Position numbers and translations under genes: made by a program. From positions 1-57,830 of the forward strand of contig NZ_FZPC01000037.1 in assembly GCF_900187975.1 (NCBI RefSeq): a stretch of 57,830 bases of DNA, written 5' to 3'. Positions within the stretch are counted from its first letter, which is position 1. Every line of letters begins with the position of its first letter. This document shows, piece after piece, positions 26,201 to 36,851 of this stretch. The notes beneath the pieces were generated by a model. That model was not told the origin of the DNA. It did no database searches and was given only the letters and a program-made list of their open reading frames with translations. Source of the DNA: Pseudomonas delhiensis. Its GTDB lineage: Bacteria > Pseudomonadota > Gammaproteobacteria > Pseudomonadales > Pseudomonadaceae.

Positions 26201-29200
26201 CGCTGAGCGTATCGCCGTCGACGTCGGTGTCGTTGCCGAGCACGTCGATGCTCGGTAGCGCCACGTTGATCGGGGTCTGCGCCTGGTCGGCGTTGGCCAC
26301 CGGAGCGTCGTTGGTGCCGGTGATGGTCAGGGTCAGGGTGCTGCTGCCGGTGGCGCCGTATTCATCGGTCACCGTGTAGCCGATCTGCAGCACCTTCACC
26401 TGGTTCGCGGCCAGGCTGTCGTAGGCCGGGTCCTTGGCGTCGAACACCCAGCTGCCGTCGCTGCGCAGGGTGAAGCCGGCCGGCGTGGTGCCGTCGACGG
26501 AGTAGCTCAGCTGGGCGCCATGGTCGATGTCGCTGGCCTGCAGCTGGCCGGTGATCTCGCTGACCGGCTTGAGCTGGTTCACCAGTGCCTGGTTGTTCGC
26601 ACCGTTGCTGGTGAGGGTCCAGCCGGTGCCGCCTTGCACCGCCTGGCCGACCGTGCCGACGACGCTGGCTTGCGGCGGCAGGTTGCTCAGCACCAGGGTG
26701 GAGTCGATGGCGCTGTCGCCGCTGTCCGCCACGCCGATCACCAGGGTATAGGTGCCCGGCTGGTCGAAGGTATGGCTGAAGGCCTGCGGGCCCGAAGTGC
26801 CGTAGTCGCCCACCGCGGCGACGCTGCTCAGCAGGGTGACGACCTGGCCGTTGACCTGCACGAAGGCGAAGTCGTTGAAGGGCGCGTAGTCCTGGGTGCT
26901 GAACGTCCAGTTGAAACCGATGGTCTCGCCCGGCTGCGTGGTGGTGATGGTCAGGGTCAGCGCCGAGCCGTCGGTGGCATTGGCGACGGCGCCCGGCTGC
27001 GGGCTGCCGCCTTCCACGGCGCTGGCGCTGGCGGCCTGGGCCACCGGCGCGTCGTTGCTGCCGACGATGTTGACGGTGACGCTGGACGGCGTGCCGTCCG
27101 CGCTCTGGACGCTGAAGGTATCGGTGAGTGTCTCGCCCTGCTTGAGCTCGTTGTAGGCCGAGTCGGCGGTGTAGCTCCAGGTGCCGTCGGCAGCCAGGCT
27201 GAAGTGGCCGTACTGGCCGGCGACGTTGGTCTGCTCGACGAAGGTGGCCGGGCTGTCGACGTCGGTGACGGTCAGTTGGCCGCCGGTGCTGACCGGGGTG
27301 TTGGTCTCGTTGACGCTGGCCTGGGCACCGATGATGACGGCGGCGTCGTTGGTGCCGGTCACCGTGATGGTGATGGTCTGCGGGGCACTCAGTGCGCCGC
27401 TGTCATCCTTGGCCTGGTAGGTGAAGGTGACGTCGCGACTGACGCCGGCCGGCAGGCTGTCGAAGTCGTGGCCCGGATCGAAGGTATAGCTGCCATTGGG
27501 GTTGAAGGTCAGCGTGCCGTTGCCGGTGCCGACACCACTGGCCAACTGGTAGCCGGCAATGGTGCCGTCGACGTCGCTGGCGGCCGGGACCTGGCCGTTG
27601 AGGACGGTGTTCTCCCCGGTGGTGGCGCTGCCTGCCTGGGCCACCGGCGCGTCGTTGGTACCGGTAATGGTCAGAGTCAGGGTGCTGGAGCTGGTGGCGC
27701 CCTGATCGTCGGTGACGATTACCGGGATGCCGATGACCTGGGTTTCGTCATTGGCCAGGTGCTGGTAGGCCGGGTCCTTGCCATCGAAGGTCCAGCTGCC
27801 GTTGGATTGCAGGGTGAAGCCTGCGGGCGCATTGCCGTCGATGCTGAAGGTCAGGACCGCGCCGTCATCGGCGTCGGTGGCCGTCAGTTGGCCGGTGCTC
27901 ACCTGGTCTTCGTCGACCGCTGCGCTGGCGGCTTGGGCCACGGGGGTGTCGTTGGTGCCAGTGACGGTGATAGTCAGGGTACTGCCACTGGTAGCGCCCT
28001 GGTCATCGGTAACGACCACCGGAATGCTGATGACCTGCGTCTGACCGGCAGCCAGATGCTGGTAGGCGGCATTGCTGGCGTCGAAGCTCCACTTGCCGTC
28101 CTGATCCAGCGTGAAGCCAGCGGGCAAGGGGCTGTCCGAACTGAACTGCAGTTGGGCTCCTTGGTCGGCATCGGTGGCCTGCAACTGGCCATTGATCTGG
28201 CTGTCTTCGTCGACCGCGGCAGTGGCGGCCTGGGCCACCGGCGCATCGTTGGTGCCGGTCACGGTGATGGTGATGGTCTGCGGATCGCTCAGCGCGCCGC
28301 TGTCATCCTTGGCCTGGTAGGTGAAGCTGACATCGCGACTGACGCCGGCCGGCAGGCTGTCGAAGTCGTGGCCCGGATCGAAGGTATAGCCGCCATTGGG
28401 GTTGAAGGTCAGCGTGCCGTTGCCGGTGCCGACACCACTGGCCAACTGGTAGCCGGCAATGGTGCCGTCGACGTCGCTGGCCGCCGGGACCTGGCCATTG
28501 AGAACGGTGTTCTCTTCGGTCGTAGCGCTGCCGGCCTGGGCGACCGGTGCGTCATTGGTCCCGGTGACGGTAATGGTCAGGATGCTGGAGCTGGTAGCTC
28601 CATGCTCATCGGTGACGATGACCGGGATGTTGATTACTTGCGTCTCACCATCCGCCAGATGTTGATAGGCCGGGTCCTTGCCATCGAAAGTCCAGCTGCC
28701 ATCGCTTTTCAGGGTGAGGCCGGCGGGCGCATTGCCGTTGATGCTGTAGGTGAGGGCGGCGCCATCATCAGCGTCAGTGGCTACCAATTGGCCGGTGCTC
28801 ACCTGGTCTTCGTCGGCTGCTGCGCTGGCAGCTTGGGCGACGGGGATATCGTTGGTTCCGGTAACGGTGATGGTCAGGGTGCTACTACTGGTAGCCCCCT
28901 GGTCATCGGTGGCGACCACCGGGATGCTGATGACCTGGGTTTGTCCCGCAGCCAGGTGCTGATAGGCGGGATTGCTGGCATCGAAGCTCCATTTGCCGTC
29001 CTGATCCAGCGTGAAGCCGGCGGGAAGCGGGCTGTCCGAGCCGAATTGCAGTTGGGCTCCTTGGTCGGCATCGGTGGCCTGCAACTGGCCGTTGATCTGG
29101 CTGTCTTCGTTGACCGCGGCAGTGGCGGCCTGGGCCACCGGCGCATCGTTGGTGCCGGTCACGGTGATGGTGATGGTCTGCGGATCGCTCAGCGCGCCAC

Positions 29201-32200
29201 TGTCATCCTTGGCCTGGTAGGTGAAGGTAACATCGCGGCTGACGTTGGCCGGCAGGCTGTCGAAGTCCTGGCCCGGGTCGAAGCGATAGCTGCCGTCGCT
29301 GTTGAAGGTGAGGGTGCCGTTGCCGGTGCCGACGTCGCTGGTCAGTTGGTAACTGGTGATGCTGCCATCGACATCGCTGGCAACCGGGACCTGGCCATTG
29401 AGGACGGTATTTTCACCGGTGGTGGCGCTGCCTGCCTGGGCCACCGGTGCGTTGTTGGTGCCGGTCACCGTGATGGTCAGGGTGCTGCTACTGGTAGCGC
29501 CCTGATCATCGGTGACGATCACCGGAACGCTGATCACCTGGGTTTCACCAGCTGCCAGGTGTTGGTAGGCCGCATCCTTGCCGTCGAAGCTCCAGCTGCC
29601 GTTGGGCTGTAGGGTGAAGCCGGCGGGGGCATTGCCATCGATGCTGAAGCTCAGGACGGCGCCGTCGTCGGCATCGGTGGCTACCAGTTGGCCGGTGCTC
29701 ACCTGGTCTTCATCAACGGCAGCGCTGACGGCCTGGGCAACGGGGATGTCGTTGGTGCCGGTGACGGTAATAGTCAGGGTACTGCCGCTGGTAACCCCCT
29801 GGTCATCGGTGACGACGACCGGGATGCTGATGGTTTGAATCTCGCCTTCAGCCAGATGCTGGTAGGCAGGATTGCTGGCGTCGAAGCTCCATTTGCCGTC
29901 CAGCCCCAGCGTGAAGCCGGCGGGCAGCGGGCTGTCCGAGCCGAACTGCAACTGGGCGCCCTGGTCGGCATCGGTGGCCTGCAACTGGCCGTTGATCTGG
30001 CTGTCCTCGTCGACCGCCGCAGTGGCAGCCTGGGCCACCGGCGCATCGTTGGTGCCGGTGACGGTGATGGTGACCGTCTGCGGAGCACTCAATGCGCCAC
30101 TGTCATCCTTGGCCTGGTAGGTGAAGGTGACGTCGCGGCTGGCACCGGCCGGCAGGTTGTCGAAGTCCTGGCCCGGGGCGAAGCGGTAGCTGCTGTCGGC
30201 GTTGAAGGTGAGGGTACCGTTGCCGGTGCCCACACCGCTGGTCAGCTGGTAACCGGCGATGCTGCCATCGACGTCGCTGGCAGCCGGAACCTGGCCGTCG
30301 AGCACGGTGTTCTCGTCGGTCGTGGCGCTGGCAGCCCGGGCGACTGGGATGTCATTGGTGCCGGTCACCGTGATGGTGATGGTCTGCGGATCGCTCAGTG
30401 CGCCACTGTCATCCTTGGCCTGGTAGGTGAAGGTGACGTCGCGGCTGGCACCGGCCGGCAGGTTGTCGAAGTCCTGGCCCGGATCGAAGCGGTAGCTGCC
30501 GTCGCTGTTGAAGGTCAGCGTGCCGTTGCCATTGCCTACATCGCTGGTCAACTGGTAGCCGGCGATGCTGCCGTCGACGTCAGTGGCCGCCGGAACCTGG
30601 CCGTTCAGGACGCCGTTCTCGCCGGTAGTCGCAGTGCCGGCCTGGGCCACGGGCGCATCGTTGGTGCCGGTGACGGTGATGGTCAGGGTGTTGCTAGTGG
30701 TAGCACCCTGATCATCGGTGACGATCACCGGAACGCTGATCACCTGGGTTTCGCCAGCGGCCAGGTGTTGGTAGGCCGCATCCTTGCCGTCGAAGCTCCA
30801 GCTGCCGTTGGGCTGTAGGGTGAAGCCAGCGGGCGCATTGCCATCGATGCCATAGGTCAGGACGGCGCCATCGTCGGCATCGGTAGCCGTCAACTGACCG
30901 GTGCTCACCCGGTCCTCGTCGGCCGCCGAAGTGGCGGCCTGGGCCACAGGCGCATCGTTGGTACCGGTGACGGTAATGGTCAGGGTGCTGCTGGTGCTGG
31001 CGCCCTGGTCATCGACAACGAAGTAGGGGACGTTGATGATCTGCGTCTGACCGGCAGCCAGATGCTGGTAGGCGGCATTGCCGGCATCGAAGCTCCACTT
31101 GCCATCCTGGCCCAGGGTGAAGCCGGCGGGCAGGGGGCTGTCCGAGCCGAACTGCAACTGTGCGCCCTGGTCGGCATCGCTGGCCTGCAACTGGCCGCCG
31201 ATCTGGCTGTCCTCATCGACCGCCGCAGTGGCGGCCTGGGCTACCGGCGCATCGTTGCTGCCGGTAATGGTGATGGTGATGGTCTGCGGATCGCTCAGCG
31301 CGCCGTTGTCGTCCTTGGCCTGGTAGGTGAAGGTGACGTCACGGCTGGCACCGGCCAGCAGGTTGTCGAAGTCCTGGCCCGGATCGAAGCGGTAGCTGCC
31401 GTCGCTGTTGAAGGTCAGCGTGCCGTTGCCGTGGCCGACATCGCTGGTCAGCTGGTAGCCGGCGATGCTGCCGTCGACGTCAGTGGCCGCCGGAACCTGG
31501 CCGTTCAGGACGCCGTTCTCGCCGGTAGCCGCACTGCCGGCCTGGGCCACGGGCGCATCGTTGGTGCCGGTGCCGGTGACGGTAATGGTCAGGGTGCTGG
31601 TGCTGCTGGCGCCCTGGTCGTCGGTTACCACCACCGGGATGCTGATCACCTGGGTCTGGCCGTCGCCCAGGTGCTGGTAGGCCGGGTCCTTGCCGTCGAA
31701 GCTCCAGCTGCCGTCGGGCTGCAGGGTGAAGCCGGCGGGGGCCTTGCCGTCGACGGTGAAGGTCAGGCTGCTGCCGGTGTCGGGGTCGCTGGCGGCAATC
31801 TGGCCGGTGAGCTGCCCGTCTTCGGTTGCCTGGGCCTGGGCGTTGCTGGCCTGGGGCGTGTCGTTGGCGCCCTGGATGTCGATGTCGATCACCCGGGTGT
31901 CGCTGGCCCCGGACGGATCGCGCACGGTGACGGTGAAGCTGTCCTGCGGGTGCTGGCCGGCGGGCAGGGCATTCACCGCGGCGGCGTCGACCACGTAGAC
32001 GTAGCTGCCGTCGGGATTGACCGTGAGCTGGCCGAAGGCGCCCTTGGCGCTGCCGCTCCAGGTCAGTTGGTCGCCGTCGACGTCGCTGGCCTGCAGCTGG
32101 CCCCTGATGTCGGCGAAGCTGTCGTTGGCCGGGGTGTCGACGAGGGTTGTGCCGTAGCTGCCGCTGGCCACAGGGGCGTCGTTGACCGCGCTCACGCCGA

Positions 32201-32963
32201 TGTCGACGGTCAGGCTGCTGGACGCGCCGCGGTTGTCGGTGACCGTCACCACGAAGCTGTCGGCGCCGTTGTAGTCGGGGTTGGGCAGGTACTGCCAGGT
32301 GCCGTCGGCGTTGACGATCAGGCTGCCGTTGGCCGGGCCCCGGGCGAGGGAGTAGGTGAGGCTGTCGCCGTTCGGGTCGCGGGCCTGGAAGGCGCCCTGC
32401 AGCAGGGTGTCCTCGGCGGTGCTCAGTTGCAGGCCGGCGAGGGCGTTGCCCTGGTCGTCGACGAAGCTGGGCGCGAGGTTCGGCGCCAGCTCCTGCTGGC
32501 GTTCGCCGTCGCCCTGGCCGGCAGCGCCCGGGCCGCTGGTGGTGTAGCCGATGCTCGGGTCGACGTGGCCGCCGGTTTCCTCCAGCAGCACGAAGCTGTG
32601 GCCGCCGCCGGCCGGGCCGCTGCCACCGGCGCTGGCGCCCGGGCCGGCCGCGGTGGGGGCGAGGGCCTGGGTCGGGTCGGCGCCGGCGGCGATGGCCTTC
32701 TGCAGCTCCTCGGTGCTGCCTGGTGCGGCACCCGGAGACTGCGCCTGGGGTGCCAGTTCGTTGGCGCTGAGCTGGCTGTCGCGGCCCAGGTCGAGCACGC
32801 GGCCGTCGGGCAGCTTCAGGGCCACCGCACCGGCGTCGCCGGTCTGCACCAGGTCGCCCAGGAAGATCCGGTCGCCCTCGACCAGCACCCTGCGCTGCCC
32901 CTCGGCGGATACCGCCAGCACTTGCCCGATGACGCTTTTCACCACTGCGACGACGCTGCTCAT
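20265..32963 (-). CDS. lapA: LapA-type giant RTX adhesin (retention module, VCBS/cadherin-like repeats, PA14, RTX)
   Basis: 4232 residues from ATG 32963, which has a GGGGAGAAG ribosome site; the frame extends to 33284 but without support. Order: N-terminal retention module ([34 protein letters not shown]); TAAG at residues 104-107, the LapG target; Gly-rich linker; about 30 immunoglobulin/cadherin-like domains of VCBS type; seven nearly identical 94-residue domains (about 2530-3188); a PA14 domain (about 3421-3591); two cadherin-like domains; a T1SS-associated domain; RTX nonapeptides (about 4073-4130); C-terminal secretion signal. It is exported by LapEBC, plugged in LapE by the retention module, and mediates biofilm attachment. 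Repeat number may differ between strains and is hard to assemble. Confidence 0.94.
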   Translation of the reverse strand: MSSVVAVVKSVIGQVLAVSAEGQRRVLVEGDRIFLGDLVQTGDAGAVALKLPDGRVLDLGRDSQLSANELAPQAQSPGAAPGSTEELQKAIAAGADPTQALAPTAAGPGASAGGSGPAGGGHSFVLLEETGGHVDPSIGYTTSGPGAAGQGDGERQQELAPNLAPSFVDDQGNALAGLQLSTAEDTLLQGAFQARDPNGDSLTYSLARGPANGSLIVNADGTWQYLPNPDYNGADSFVVTVTDNRGASSSLTVDIGVSAVNDAPVASGSYGTTLVDTPANDSFADIRGQLQASDVDGDQLTWSGSAKGAFGQLTVNPDGSYVYVVDAAAVNALPAGQHPQDSFTVTVRDPSGASDTRVIDIDIQGANDTPQASNAQAQATEDGQLTGQIAASDPDTGSSLTFTVDGKAPAGFTLQPDGSWSFDGKDPAYQHLGDGQTQVISIPVVVTDDQGASSTSTLTITVTGTGTNDAPVAQAGSAATGENGVLNGQVPAATDVDGSIAGYQLTSDVGHGNGTLTFNSDGSYRFDPGQDFDNLLAGASRDVTFTYQAKDDNGALSDPQTITITITGSNDAPVAQAATAAVDEDSQIGGQLQASDADQGAQLQFGSDSPLPAGFTLGQDGKWSFDAGNAAYQHLAAGQTQIINVPYFVVDDQGASTSSTLTITVTGTNDAPVAQAATSAADEDRVSTGQLTATDADDGAVLTYGIDGNAPAGFTLQPNGSWSFDGKDAAYQHLAAGETQVISVPVIVTDDQGATTSNTLTITVTGTNDAPVAQAGTATTGENGVLNGQVPAATDVDGSIAGYQLTSDVGNGNGTLTFNSDGSYRFDPGQDFDNLPAGASRDVTFTYQAKDDSGALSDPQTITITVTGTNDIPVARAASATTDENTVLDGQVPAASDVDGSIAGYQLTSGVGTGNGTLTFNADSSYRFAPGQDFDNLPAGASRDVTFTYQAKDDSGALSAPQTVTITVTGTNDAPVAQAATAAVDEDSQINGQLQATDADQGAQLQFGSDSPLPAGFTLGLDGKWSFDASNPAYQHLAEGEIQTISIPVVVTDDQGVTSGSTLTITVTGTNDIPVAQAVSAAVDEDQVSTGQLVATDADDGAVLSFSIDGNAPAGFTLQPNGSWSFDGKDAAYQHLAAGETQVISVPVIVTDDQGATSSSTLTITVTGTNNAPVAQAGSATTGENTVLNGQVPVASDVDGSITSYQLTSDVGTGNGTLTFNSDGSYRFDPGQDFDSLPANVSRDVTFTYQAKDDSGALSDPQTITITVTGTNDAPVAQAATAAVNEDSQINGQLQATDADQGAQLQFGSDSPLPAGFTLDQDGKWSFDASNPAYQHLAAGQTQVISIPVVATDDQGATSSSTLTITVTGTNDIPVAQAASAAADEDQVSTGQLVATDADDGAALTYSINGNAPAGLTLKSDGSWTFDGKDPAYQHLADGETQVINIPVIVTDEHGATSSSILTITVTGTNDAPVAQAGSATTEENTVLNGQVPAASDVDGTIAGYQLASGVGTGNGTLTFNPNGGYTFDPGHDFDSLPAGVSRDVSFTYQAKDDSGALSDPQTITITVTGTNDAPVAQAATAAVDEDSQINGQLQATDADQGAQLQFSSDSPLPAGFTLDQDGKWSFDASNAAYQHLAAGQTQVISIPVVVTDDQGATSGSTLTITVTGTNDTPVAQAASAAVDEDQVSTGQLTATDADDGAVLTFSIDGNAPAGFTLQSNGSWTFDGKDPAYQHLANDETQVIGIPVIVTDDQGATSSSTLTLTITGTNDAPVAQAGSATTGENTVLNGQVPAASDVDGTIAGYQLASGVGTGNGTLTFNPNGSYTFDPGHDFDSLPAGVSRDVTFTYQAKDDSGALSAPQTITITVTGTNDAAVIIGAQASVNETNTPVSTGGQLTVTDVDSPATFVEQTNVAGQYGHFSLAADGTWSYTADSAYNELKQGETLTDTFSVQSADGTPSSVTVNIVGSNDAPVAQAASASAVEGGSPQPGAVANATDGSALTLTITTTQPGETIGFNWTFSTQDYAPFNDFAFVQVNGQVVTLLSSVAAVGDYGTSGPQAFSHTFDQPGTYTLVIGVADSGDSAIDSTLVLSNLPPQASVVGTVGQAVQGGTGWTLTSNGANNQALVNQLKPVSEITGQLQASDIDHGAQLSYSVDGTTPAGFTLRSDGSWVFDAKDPAYDSLAANQVKVLQIGYTVTDEYGATGSSTLTLTITGTNDAPVANADQAQTPINVALPSIDVLGNDTDVDGDTLSVSKAVLADPSQGSVSINADGTLNFVPGDNVSGNVVIHYEISDSHGGSASGSLTVQVGGNTPPQGADRTDSIAEDSSRSFSAADFGFNDADAGQHLQAVRIDSLPGAGSLTFDGVAVTQGQVIAAADLGKLLFTPDANGNGAPYASFGFSVQDSAGAFDSTPHTFTLEVTAVDDPSVLLPNVASMDEDDGSATGNVLDNDSDVDDTLSVSSYSVAGFSGSIAAGTSTTIVGVGSLVINADGSYNFTPDANYHGAVPQITYTTNTGSSSTLDITVSSVNDVPLADNGSKTTLEDTPVSGQVVASDVDGDTLTYTLKSGGEPAHGTLVLDPATGSYTYTPNLNYHGPDSFTVVIEDGHNGTTESTVTLTVTSVNDDPVTSDDSKTTAEDTPVSGQVVATDVDGDTLTYTLKSGGEPAHGTLVLDPATGSYTYTPNLNYHGPDSFTVVIDDGHNGTTESTVTLTITSVNDDPVTSDDSKTTAEDTPVSGQVVATDVDGDILSYTVKSGGEPAHGTLVLDPATGSYTYTPSANYHGPDSFTVVVSDGHNGTTESTVTLTVTSVNDDPVTSDDSKTTAEDTPVSGQVVATDVDGDALTYTLKSGGETAHGTLVLDTATGSYTYTPNLNYHGPDSFTVVIDDGHNGTTESTVTLTVTSVNDVPVTSDDSKTTAEDTPVSGQVVATDVDGDALTYTLKSGGEPAHGTLVLDTATGSYTYTPNLNYHGPDSFTVVIDDGHNGTTESTVTLTVTSVNDDPVTSDDSKTTAEDTPVSGQVVASDVDGDILSYTVKSGGEPAHGTLVLDPATGSYTYTPNANYHGQDSFTVVIDDGHNGTTESTVTLTVTSVNDDPMASDDSKTTAEDTPVSGQVVATDVDGDALTYTLKSGGEPKHGTLVLDPSTGQYTYTPSANYNGGDSFTVVVSDGHNGTTESTVTLTVTPVNDAPVAANDSKTTGENSVLSDHVPAASDVDSTVNPNGYTLVSGPGAGNGHLTFNADGSYVFNPGSDFDSLAPSESRQVSFTYTAKDTEGATSAPATVTITVTGANDAPTGTDAAITLDEDSSRSFSAADFGFQDVDHNDALGAVRIDSLPGAGKLTLNGVAVSAGQVIAAADLGKLAYTPAANANGDNYASFTFSVKDSNGAFDSTPNKLTVNVTPVNDDPVAVNDHYLVGGLQGNYWGYREGTDGNNLTSLSMITAFIAKTAPSATFTATALNYGNGVSTDLGGDKQLQKFLGSDAASLNTDPANTSDAIVQLTGLVNLAAGNYTFRVTADDGFSIRIDGVEVFKYDANQSPTARVSDSFTIAQGGNHQIEILYWDQGGNAQLKVELAPAGGSYSVLGGSSLSHPLAELVTNEDTALTIAANTLLGNDSDVDGDSLSILSVQGAVNGTVKLENGNVVFTPAKDANGTGSFTYTVSDGHGGTSTATVTVGINAVNDAPVAKADSASTQEDKPVTLNVLANDSDVDGDTLSVTSASASNGSVTVNADGTLTYTPKANFSGSDTISYTISDGHGGTASSTVAVSVTPVADVPLLNSGSIFALNPGATSISTTQEITQANLETEAGLSSGALDGIDPPAGTTTSDSGNVDVIDGSLTSSDYTLKAGTQVNFAWTFTNGENVVSEINNGYNDIVALVVTGPNGVRQLIQVTSSEQLGAGVNGNGVLSYAATSSGDYHFDWLVLNGRDTNKDSTLTLDAPTFTLGGKTYGAPIDVGINAALSDTDGSESLSVKITGVPSDATFTSGTHNADGSWSFTQAQLHDLQLLPASGYNGTLTLGVTAIATESDGSTASATQTLSITVASTNSSGNDLLHGYGTNSGNSTTDTLNGGGGHDILYGGAGNSILNGGDGNDTLYGGLGNDTLDGGKDNDLLVGGKGNDTLTGGDGADTFIWRAGDTGNDTITDFKPVDRIDLVDLLPDAAHNDILSYLKVDTATSTLQISTTGQVNSSTDVTIKLTGVDLKTYGNTSADIVKSLVAGADPLVKTEHH
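20590..20750 (-). repeat. RTX calcium-binding nonapeptide repeats of the adhesin
   Basis: Tandem GGxGxDxLx units within the adhesin gene, for example [33 protein letters not shown] and [11 protein letters not shown]. These bind calcium outside the cell and help fold the C-terminus after type I export. One unit is altered ([11 protein letters not shown]). Confidence 0.9.
23396..25375 (-). repeat. seven tandem 282-bp repeats in the adhesin gene
   Basis: Seven consecutive 94-residue units, each containing [16 protein letters not shown] (or LEDT), [19 protein letters not shown] and [13 protein letters not shown]. Period is 282 bases over about 1975 bases. Units differ mainly by alternation of LTYTLKSGG with LSYTVKSGG and of NLNYHG with SANYHG. 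Near-identity at DNA level implies recent duplication or gene conversion. Confidence 0.9.
27340..31570 (-). repeat. 900-bp higher-order repeat (three-domain unit) in the adhesin gene
   Basis: The string around GGTGATGGTCTGCGG recurs at about 27361, 28261, 29161, 30061 and also 30367 and 31267, that is, with an exact 900-base period broken by one extra 306-base domain. Each unit encodes three different domains of about 100 residues: one with [20 protein letters not shown], one with [10 protein letters not shown] and DADDGA, and one with [11 protein letters not shown] and SDVDG. Confidence 0.85.
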
Positions 32964-33065
32964 TGCACTTCTCCCCTGAGGCGGATGCTGGCGTGCCGGC
33001 CGGGTCGCGGCCCTGATGGCGGCGCCAGGTGGCATTCCCTTGTCGGCTGAAGCTGGAAAACTGAC

Positions 33066-33120
33066 GTCAACTAATTGGCTTAATATGTTTTCGCGATTAG
33101 GTTTATGCCAATCTATTGAC
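33066..33120. promoter_or_regulatory. two FleQ-box-like sites in the lapA-lapE intergenic region
   Basis: The divergent gap 32964-33310 is AT-rich compared with its surroundings. It has GTCAACTAATTGGC at 33066-33079 and, on the other strand, GTCAATAGATTGGC at 33107-33120. Against the published FleQ consensus GTCaNTAAAtTGAC these match at about 10 and 11 of 13 defined positions. Their centres are 41 bases apart, close to four helical turns. FleQ with c-di-GMP is known to control lap genes in other pseudomonads; binding here is inferred. Confidence 0.5.
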
Positions 33121-33310
33121 CATTTCCGAGGCATCCTAAACAATTGGCAAAACGATGTCACTGTGATGTCAAAGAGCCTCGCGAAAAAATTTTCCACGGG
33201 GTTCCGGGCGCCAATGACCTCCTCACGTGCAGCGCATTCGCCGGTCCTCCGATGCCACCCCTGGGTACACGAATCGCTGTCCATATCCCTGCGATAAGGA
33301 TGTTCAAACC

Positions 33311-34660
33311 ATGCGTTTGCGTTTCGTGCCCCTGTTGCCCCTCGCGCTGGCCTGCGCGGCTCCGGCCCATGCCACCACCCTCAGCGAAGCCATGCAGCGC
33401 GCCATGGACGTGCACCCGGAGATCCAGGCCGGGGTGAACAGCCGCCTGGCCGCCGACCAGCAGCTGCGTGCCGCCCAGGGCGGCTACCTGCCTTCGGTCG
33501 ACCTCACCGCCGGCTATGGCCGCGAGGGCGCCGACAACCCCACCACCCGTGGCGAGGGTGACCACTGGCGGACCATGAACCGCGGCGAGTCGGCGCTGAG
33601 CCTGCGGCAGATGGTGTTCGACGGTTTCGCCACCTCCAGCGAGGTGGGCCGCCAGAAGGCCACGGTGAACTCCCGCGCCTACGCGCTGCTGGGCACCGCC
33701 GAGCGCACCGCGCTGGAAGTCGCCCAGGTCTATACCGACGTGCTGCGCCGCCAGGAGATGGTCCGCCTGGCCGAGGAGAACCTGAAGAGCCACCAGCGCA
33801 TCTACGACCAGATCAGCCTGCGCAGCGCCCGCGGCGTCGGCCGCCTGGCCGACCAGGACCAGGCCGAGGCGCGCCTGGCCCAGGCGCGCAACAACCTGCT
33901 CACCGAGCAGACCAACCTGGCCGACGCCCGCACCAACTACCTGAGCGTGGTCGGCGCCGAGCCGCTGGAGCTGAGCGAGCCGGCCGGCCTGCCGGGCCTG
34001 TTGCCGCAGGACCTGCAGGACGCGCGCCGACAGCTGCTGGAGAACAGCCCCATCCTGCGTTCGGCCGAGTCCGACGTGGCCGCCGCCGAGAAGCAGTACG
34101 AGGCGGCCAAGGCGCCGTTCTACCCGCGCTTCGACGCCGAGCTGTCGCGCAACGCCGACAACAACCTCTCCGGCGACCCGGGCCACAACAACGATTGGCA
34201 GGCCATGCTGCGCATGCGCTACAACCTGTTCGCCGGCGGCAGCAACAAGGCCGAGCTGCAGTCCAGGTCCTACCAGGCCAACCAGGCCCTGGACATCCGC
34301 AACAACGCCCTGCGCCAGCTCAACGAGGAACTCGGCCTGGCCTGGAACGCCCTGGCCAACGCCCGCGACCAACTGCCCATCGCCCGCCAGTACGTGGACT
34401 ACAGCACCCGCGTACGCGAGGCCTACCAGAAGCAGTTCAGCATCGGCGAACGCACCCTGCTGGACCTGCTGGACAGCGAGAACGAACTGTTCAACGCCTC
34501 GCGCCGCCTGGTCGACCTGCGCTACACCGAGCTGTTCACCCAGTACCGGGTGAAGGCCACCCTGGGCGAGTTGCTCAAGAGCCAGGGCGTGGTCGCGCCC
34601 CTGGCCAGCGTGGCCAGCGAAGACGTCAAGCCCCAGGTGCAGCTGCCCGGCCTCAACTGA
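33311..34660 (+). CDS. lapE: LapE, TolC-family outer-membrane channel
   Basis: 449 residues from ATG 33311 (AAGGA upstream); the longer frame from 33227 lacks a better start. A signal peptide ([17 protein letters not shown]) precedes a TolC-type outer-membrane factor, with the paired repeats [21 protein letters not shown] and [15 protein letters not shown] [12 protein letters not shown], and in the second half a [14 protein letters not shown] helix ([20 protein letters not shown]). It forms the channel for export of the adhesin, and in Lap systems the adhesin's retention module stays plugged inside it. First gene of lapEBC, divergent from lapA. Confidence 0.93.
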   Translation: MRLRFVPLLPLALACAAPAHATTLSEAMQRAMDVHPEIQAGVNSRLAADQQLRAAQGGYLPSVDLTAGYGREGADNPTTRGEGDHWRTMNRGESALSLRQMVFDGFATSSEVGRQKATVNSRAYALLGTAERTALEVAQVYTDVLRRQEMVRLAEENLKSHQRIYDQISLRSARGVGRLADQDQAEARLAQARNNLLTEQTNLADARTNYLSVVGAEPLELSEPAGLPGLLPQDLQDARRQLLENSPILRSAESDVAAAEKQYEAAKAPFYPRFDAELSRNADNNLSGDPGHNNDWQAMLRMRYNLFAGGSNKAELQSRSYQANQALDIRNNALRQLNEELGLAWNALANARDQLPIARQYVDYSTRVREAYQKQFSIGERTLLDLLDSENELFNASRRLVDLRYTELFTQYRVKATLGELLKSQGVVAPLASVASEDVKPQVQLPGLN

Positions 34661-34694
34661 GCCGGCCCCGCACCCAACCCCGGAGTAGAGCCGC

Positions 34695-36851
34695 GTGGAT
34701 CAGGAAACCAGCCGAGTCCCCTTGAGTCGTGATCCGCGCGTCCTGCTGGACGACCCCCTGCTGGACAGCCTGCTGAGCCTGTGCGCGCTGCACCGCAAGC
34801 CGGCCAGCCGGGCCATGCTCACCAGCGGCCTGCCGCTGCCCGGGCAGCGCCTGTCCGCCGAGCTGCTGCCGCGCGCGGCGGCCCGCGCCGGGTTGCAGGG
34901 GCGCCTGCTGCGGCGGCCGCTGGAGCAGATCCCGGCCATCGCGCTGCCGGCCATGCTGCTGCTGCGCGAAGGCCGCTGCGCCGTGCTGCTGGGCTGGGAG
35001 GCCGGCGGCGAGGCGCGCCTGCTGCTCAGCGAGAGCGACGGCGGCGAGGTGCGCGTGGCCCGCGAGCTGCTGGCCGAGGACTACGCCGGCCAGGCCTTCT
35101 TCGCCCAGCCGCAGCACCAGTACGACCTGCAGCACGGCGAGATGATCCCCCGGGCGCGGCGCTGGTTCCGCGACACCCTCATGCGTTCGCGCTGGCTGTA
35201 CGTCGATGCGGTGGCGGCGAGCCTGCTGATCAACCTCATCGCCCTGGCCGCGCCGCTGTTCGTGATGAACGTCTACGACCGCGTGGTGCCCAACCAGGCC
35301 GCCGCCACCCTCTGGGTGCTGGCCATCGGCATCAGCGGTGCCTACCTGTTCGACCTGCTGCTCAAGACCCTGCGCGGCCTGTGCCTGGACCTGGCCGGCA
35401 AGAAGACCGACCTGATCATCAGCGCGACCCTCTTCGAGCGCATCGTCGGCATGGACCTGAAGCAGCGCCCGGCGCGGGTCGGCAGCTTCGCCCAGAACAT
35501 CCACGAGTTCCAGACGCTGCGCGACTTCCTCGCCTCGCTGACGCTGACCAGCCTGATCGACCTGCCGTTCACCCTGCTGATCCTGCTGGTGATCGGCATC
35601 ATCGGCGGGCCCCTGGTGTTCGTCCCGCTGCTGGCCTTCCCGCTGGCCGCCGGCATCGGCTGGCTGCTGCAGAAGCCGTTGGTGGAGACCATGAACCGCA
35701 CCATGGCCCTGGCCGCCGAGCGCCAGTCGAGCCTGATCGAGACCCTCGCCGGGCTCGACGCGGTCAAGGTCAACAACGCCGAGAGCGAGCGCCAGTACCT
35801 CTGGGAGCAGACCATCGGCACCCTCGGCCGCCTGGAGCTGCGGGTCAAGCTGCTGTCCAGCCTGGCGATGAACCTGACGCTGCTGATCCAGGCCCTGGCC
35901 GGGGTGGTGATGGTCATCGGCGGCGTCTACCTGATCATCGCCGGCGACCTCAGCATGGGCGGCCTGATCGCCTGCTACATGCTCAACGGCCGCGCCCTCG
36001 GCCCGCTGACCCAGCTCTCCGGGCTGATCCAGCGCTACCAGCAGGCGCGCCTGACCATGCACAGCACCGACCAGATGATGGCCCTGGAGCAGGAGCGCAA
36101 CAGCAGCGAGCGCCCGCTGAGCCGCCAGCAGCTGCAGGGCGGCATCGAGCTGCGCCAGCTGAGCTTCGCCTACCCCAACCAGCAGGTCGAGGCGCTGCAC
36201 GACATCAACCTGGCGATCCGCCCCGGCGAGAAGGTCGGCATCATCGGCCGCAGCGGCTCGGGCAAGAGCTCCCTGGCCAAGCTGATCGTCGGCCTGTACC
36301 GCGCCGACAGCGGCAGTCTCCTGGTGGACGGCGTCGACACCCGGCAGCTGGACGTCAGCGACCTGCGCCACAACATCGGCTACCTGCCCCAGGACATCAA
36401 CCTGTTCAGCGGCAGCCTGCGCGACAACCTGGTGGCCGGCGCGCGCTACGTCGACGACGAGACGGTGCTGCGCGCCGCCGAACTGGCCGGCGTGCACGAG
36501 TTCGCCCGGCTGCACCCGCAGGGCTACGAGCTGCAGGTGGGCGAGCGCGGGCTGAACCTCTCCGGCGGCCAGCGGCAGAACGTCGCCCTGGCCCGCGCAA
36601 TGCTGCTGGACCCGCCGATCCTGCTGCTCGACGAGCCCACCAGCTCCATGGACAACGCCGGCGAGGAACGCCTGAAGCAGCGCCTGCAGCCGCTCATCGC
36701 CGACAAGACGCTGCTGCTGGTCACCCACCGCGCCTCCATGCTCAGCCTGGTGGAGCGCCTGGTGATCATCGACCGTGGGCGGATCATCGCCGACGGCCCC
36801 AAGGACGTGGTGCTGGACGCATTGAAGAAGGGGCAGATCAGTGTCGCTTAA
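34695..36851 (+). CDS. lapB: LapB, type I secretion ABC transporter
   Basis: 718 residues from GTG 34695. An N-terminal C39-peptidase-like domain (about 15-130) lacks a catalytic Cys, as is usual for RTX exporters. It is followed by a six-helix ABC membrane domain (about 155-440; SLLINLIALAAPLFVMNVYDRVVPNQA) and an ATPase domain with Walker A GRSGSGKSS, signature LSGGQRQ, Walker B ILLLDEPTSSMD and the switch His in LLVTHR. It powers export of the adhesin through LapC and LapE. It ends 11 bases inside lapC. Confidence 0.95.
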   Translation: MDQETSRVPLSRDPRVLLDDPLLDSLLSLCALHRKPASRAMLTSGLPLPGQRLSAELLPRAAARAGLQGRLLRRPLEQIPAIALPAMLLLREGRCAVLLGWEAGGEARLLLSESDGGEVRVARELLAEDYAGQAFFAQPQHQYDLQHGEMIPRARRWFRDTLMRSRWLYVDAVAASLLINLIALAAPLFVMNVYDRVVPNQAAATLWVLAIGISGAYLFDLLLKTLRGLCLDLAGKKTDLIISATLFERIVGMDLKQRPARVGSFAQNIHEFQTLRDFLASLTLTSLIDLPFTLLILLVIGIIGGPLVFVPLLAFPLAAGIGWLLQKPLVETMNRTMALAAERQSSLIETLAGLDAVKVNNAESERQYLWEQTIGTLGRLELRVKLLSSLAMNLTLLIQALAGVVMVIGGVYLIIAGDLSMGGLIACYMLNGRALGPLTQLSGLIQRYQQARLTMHSTDQMMALEQERNSSERPLSRQQLQGGIELRQLSFAYPNQQVEALHDINLAIRPGEKVGIIGRSGSGKSSLAKLIVGLYRADSGSLLVDGVDTRQLDVSDLRHNIGYLPQDINLFSGSLRDNLVAGARYVDDETVLRAAELAGVHEFARLHPQGYELQVGERGLNLSGGQRQNVALARAMLLDPPILLLDEPTSSMDNAGEERLKQRLQPLIADKTLLLVTHRASMLSLVERLVIIDRGRIIADGPKDVVLDALKKGQISVA

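Noticed and set aside
20223..31000. Very long plus-strand open frames across the adhesin gene (20223-23567, 26520-29612 and others).
   Set aside because: They mirror the repeat-rich lapA gene on the opposite strand, give low-complexity Gly/Val/Ala repeats, and have no ribosome sites or family features.
32964..33284. Upstream extension of the adhesin reading frame to 33284.
   Set aside because: The retention module starts at ATG 32963 with a good ribosome site. The extension covers the AT-rich intergenic region with FleQ-like boxes.
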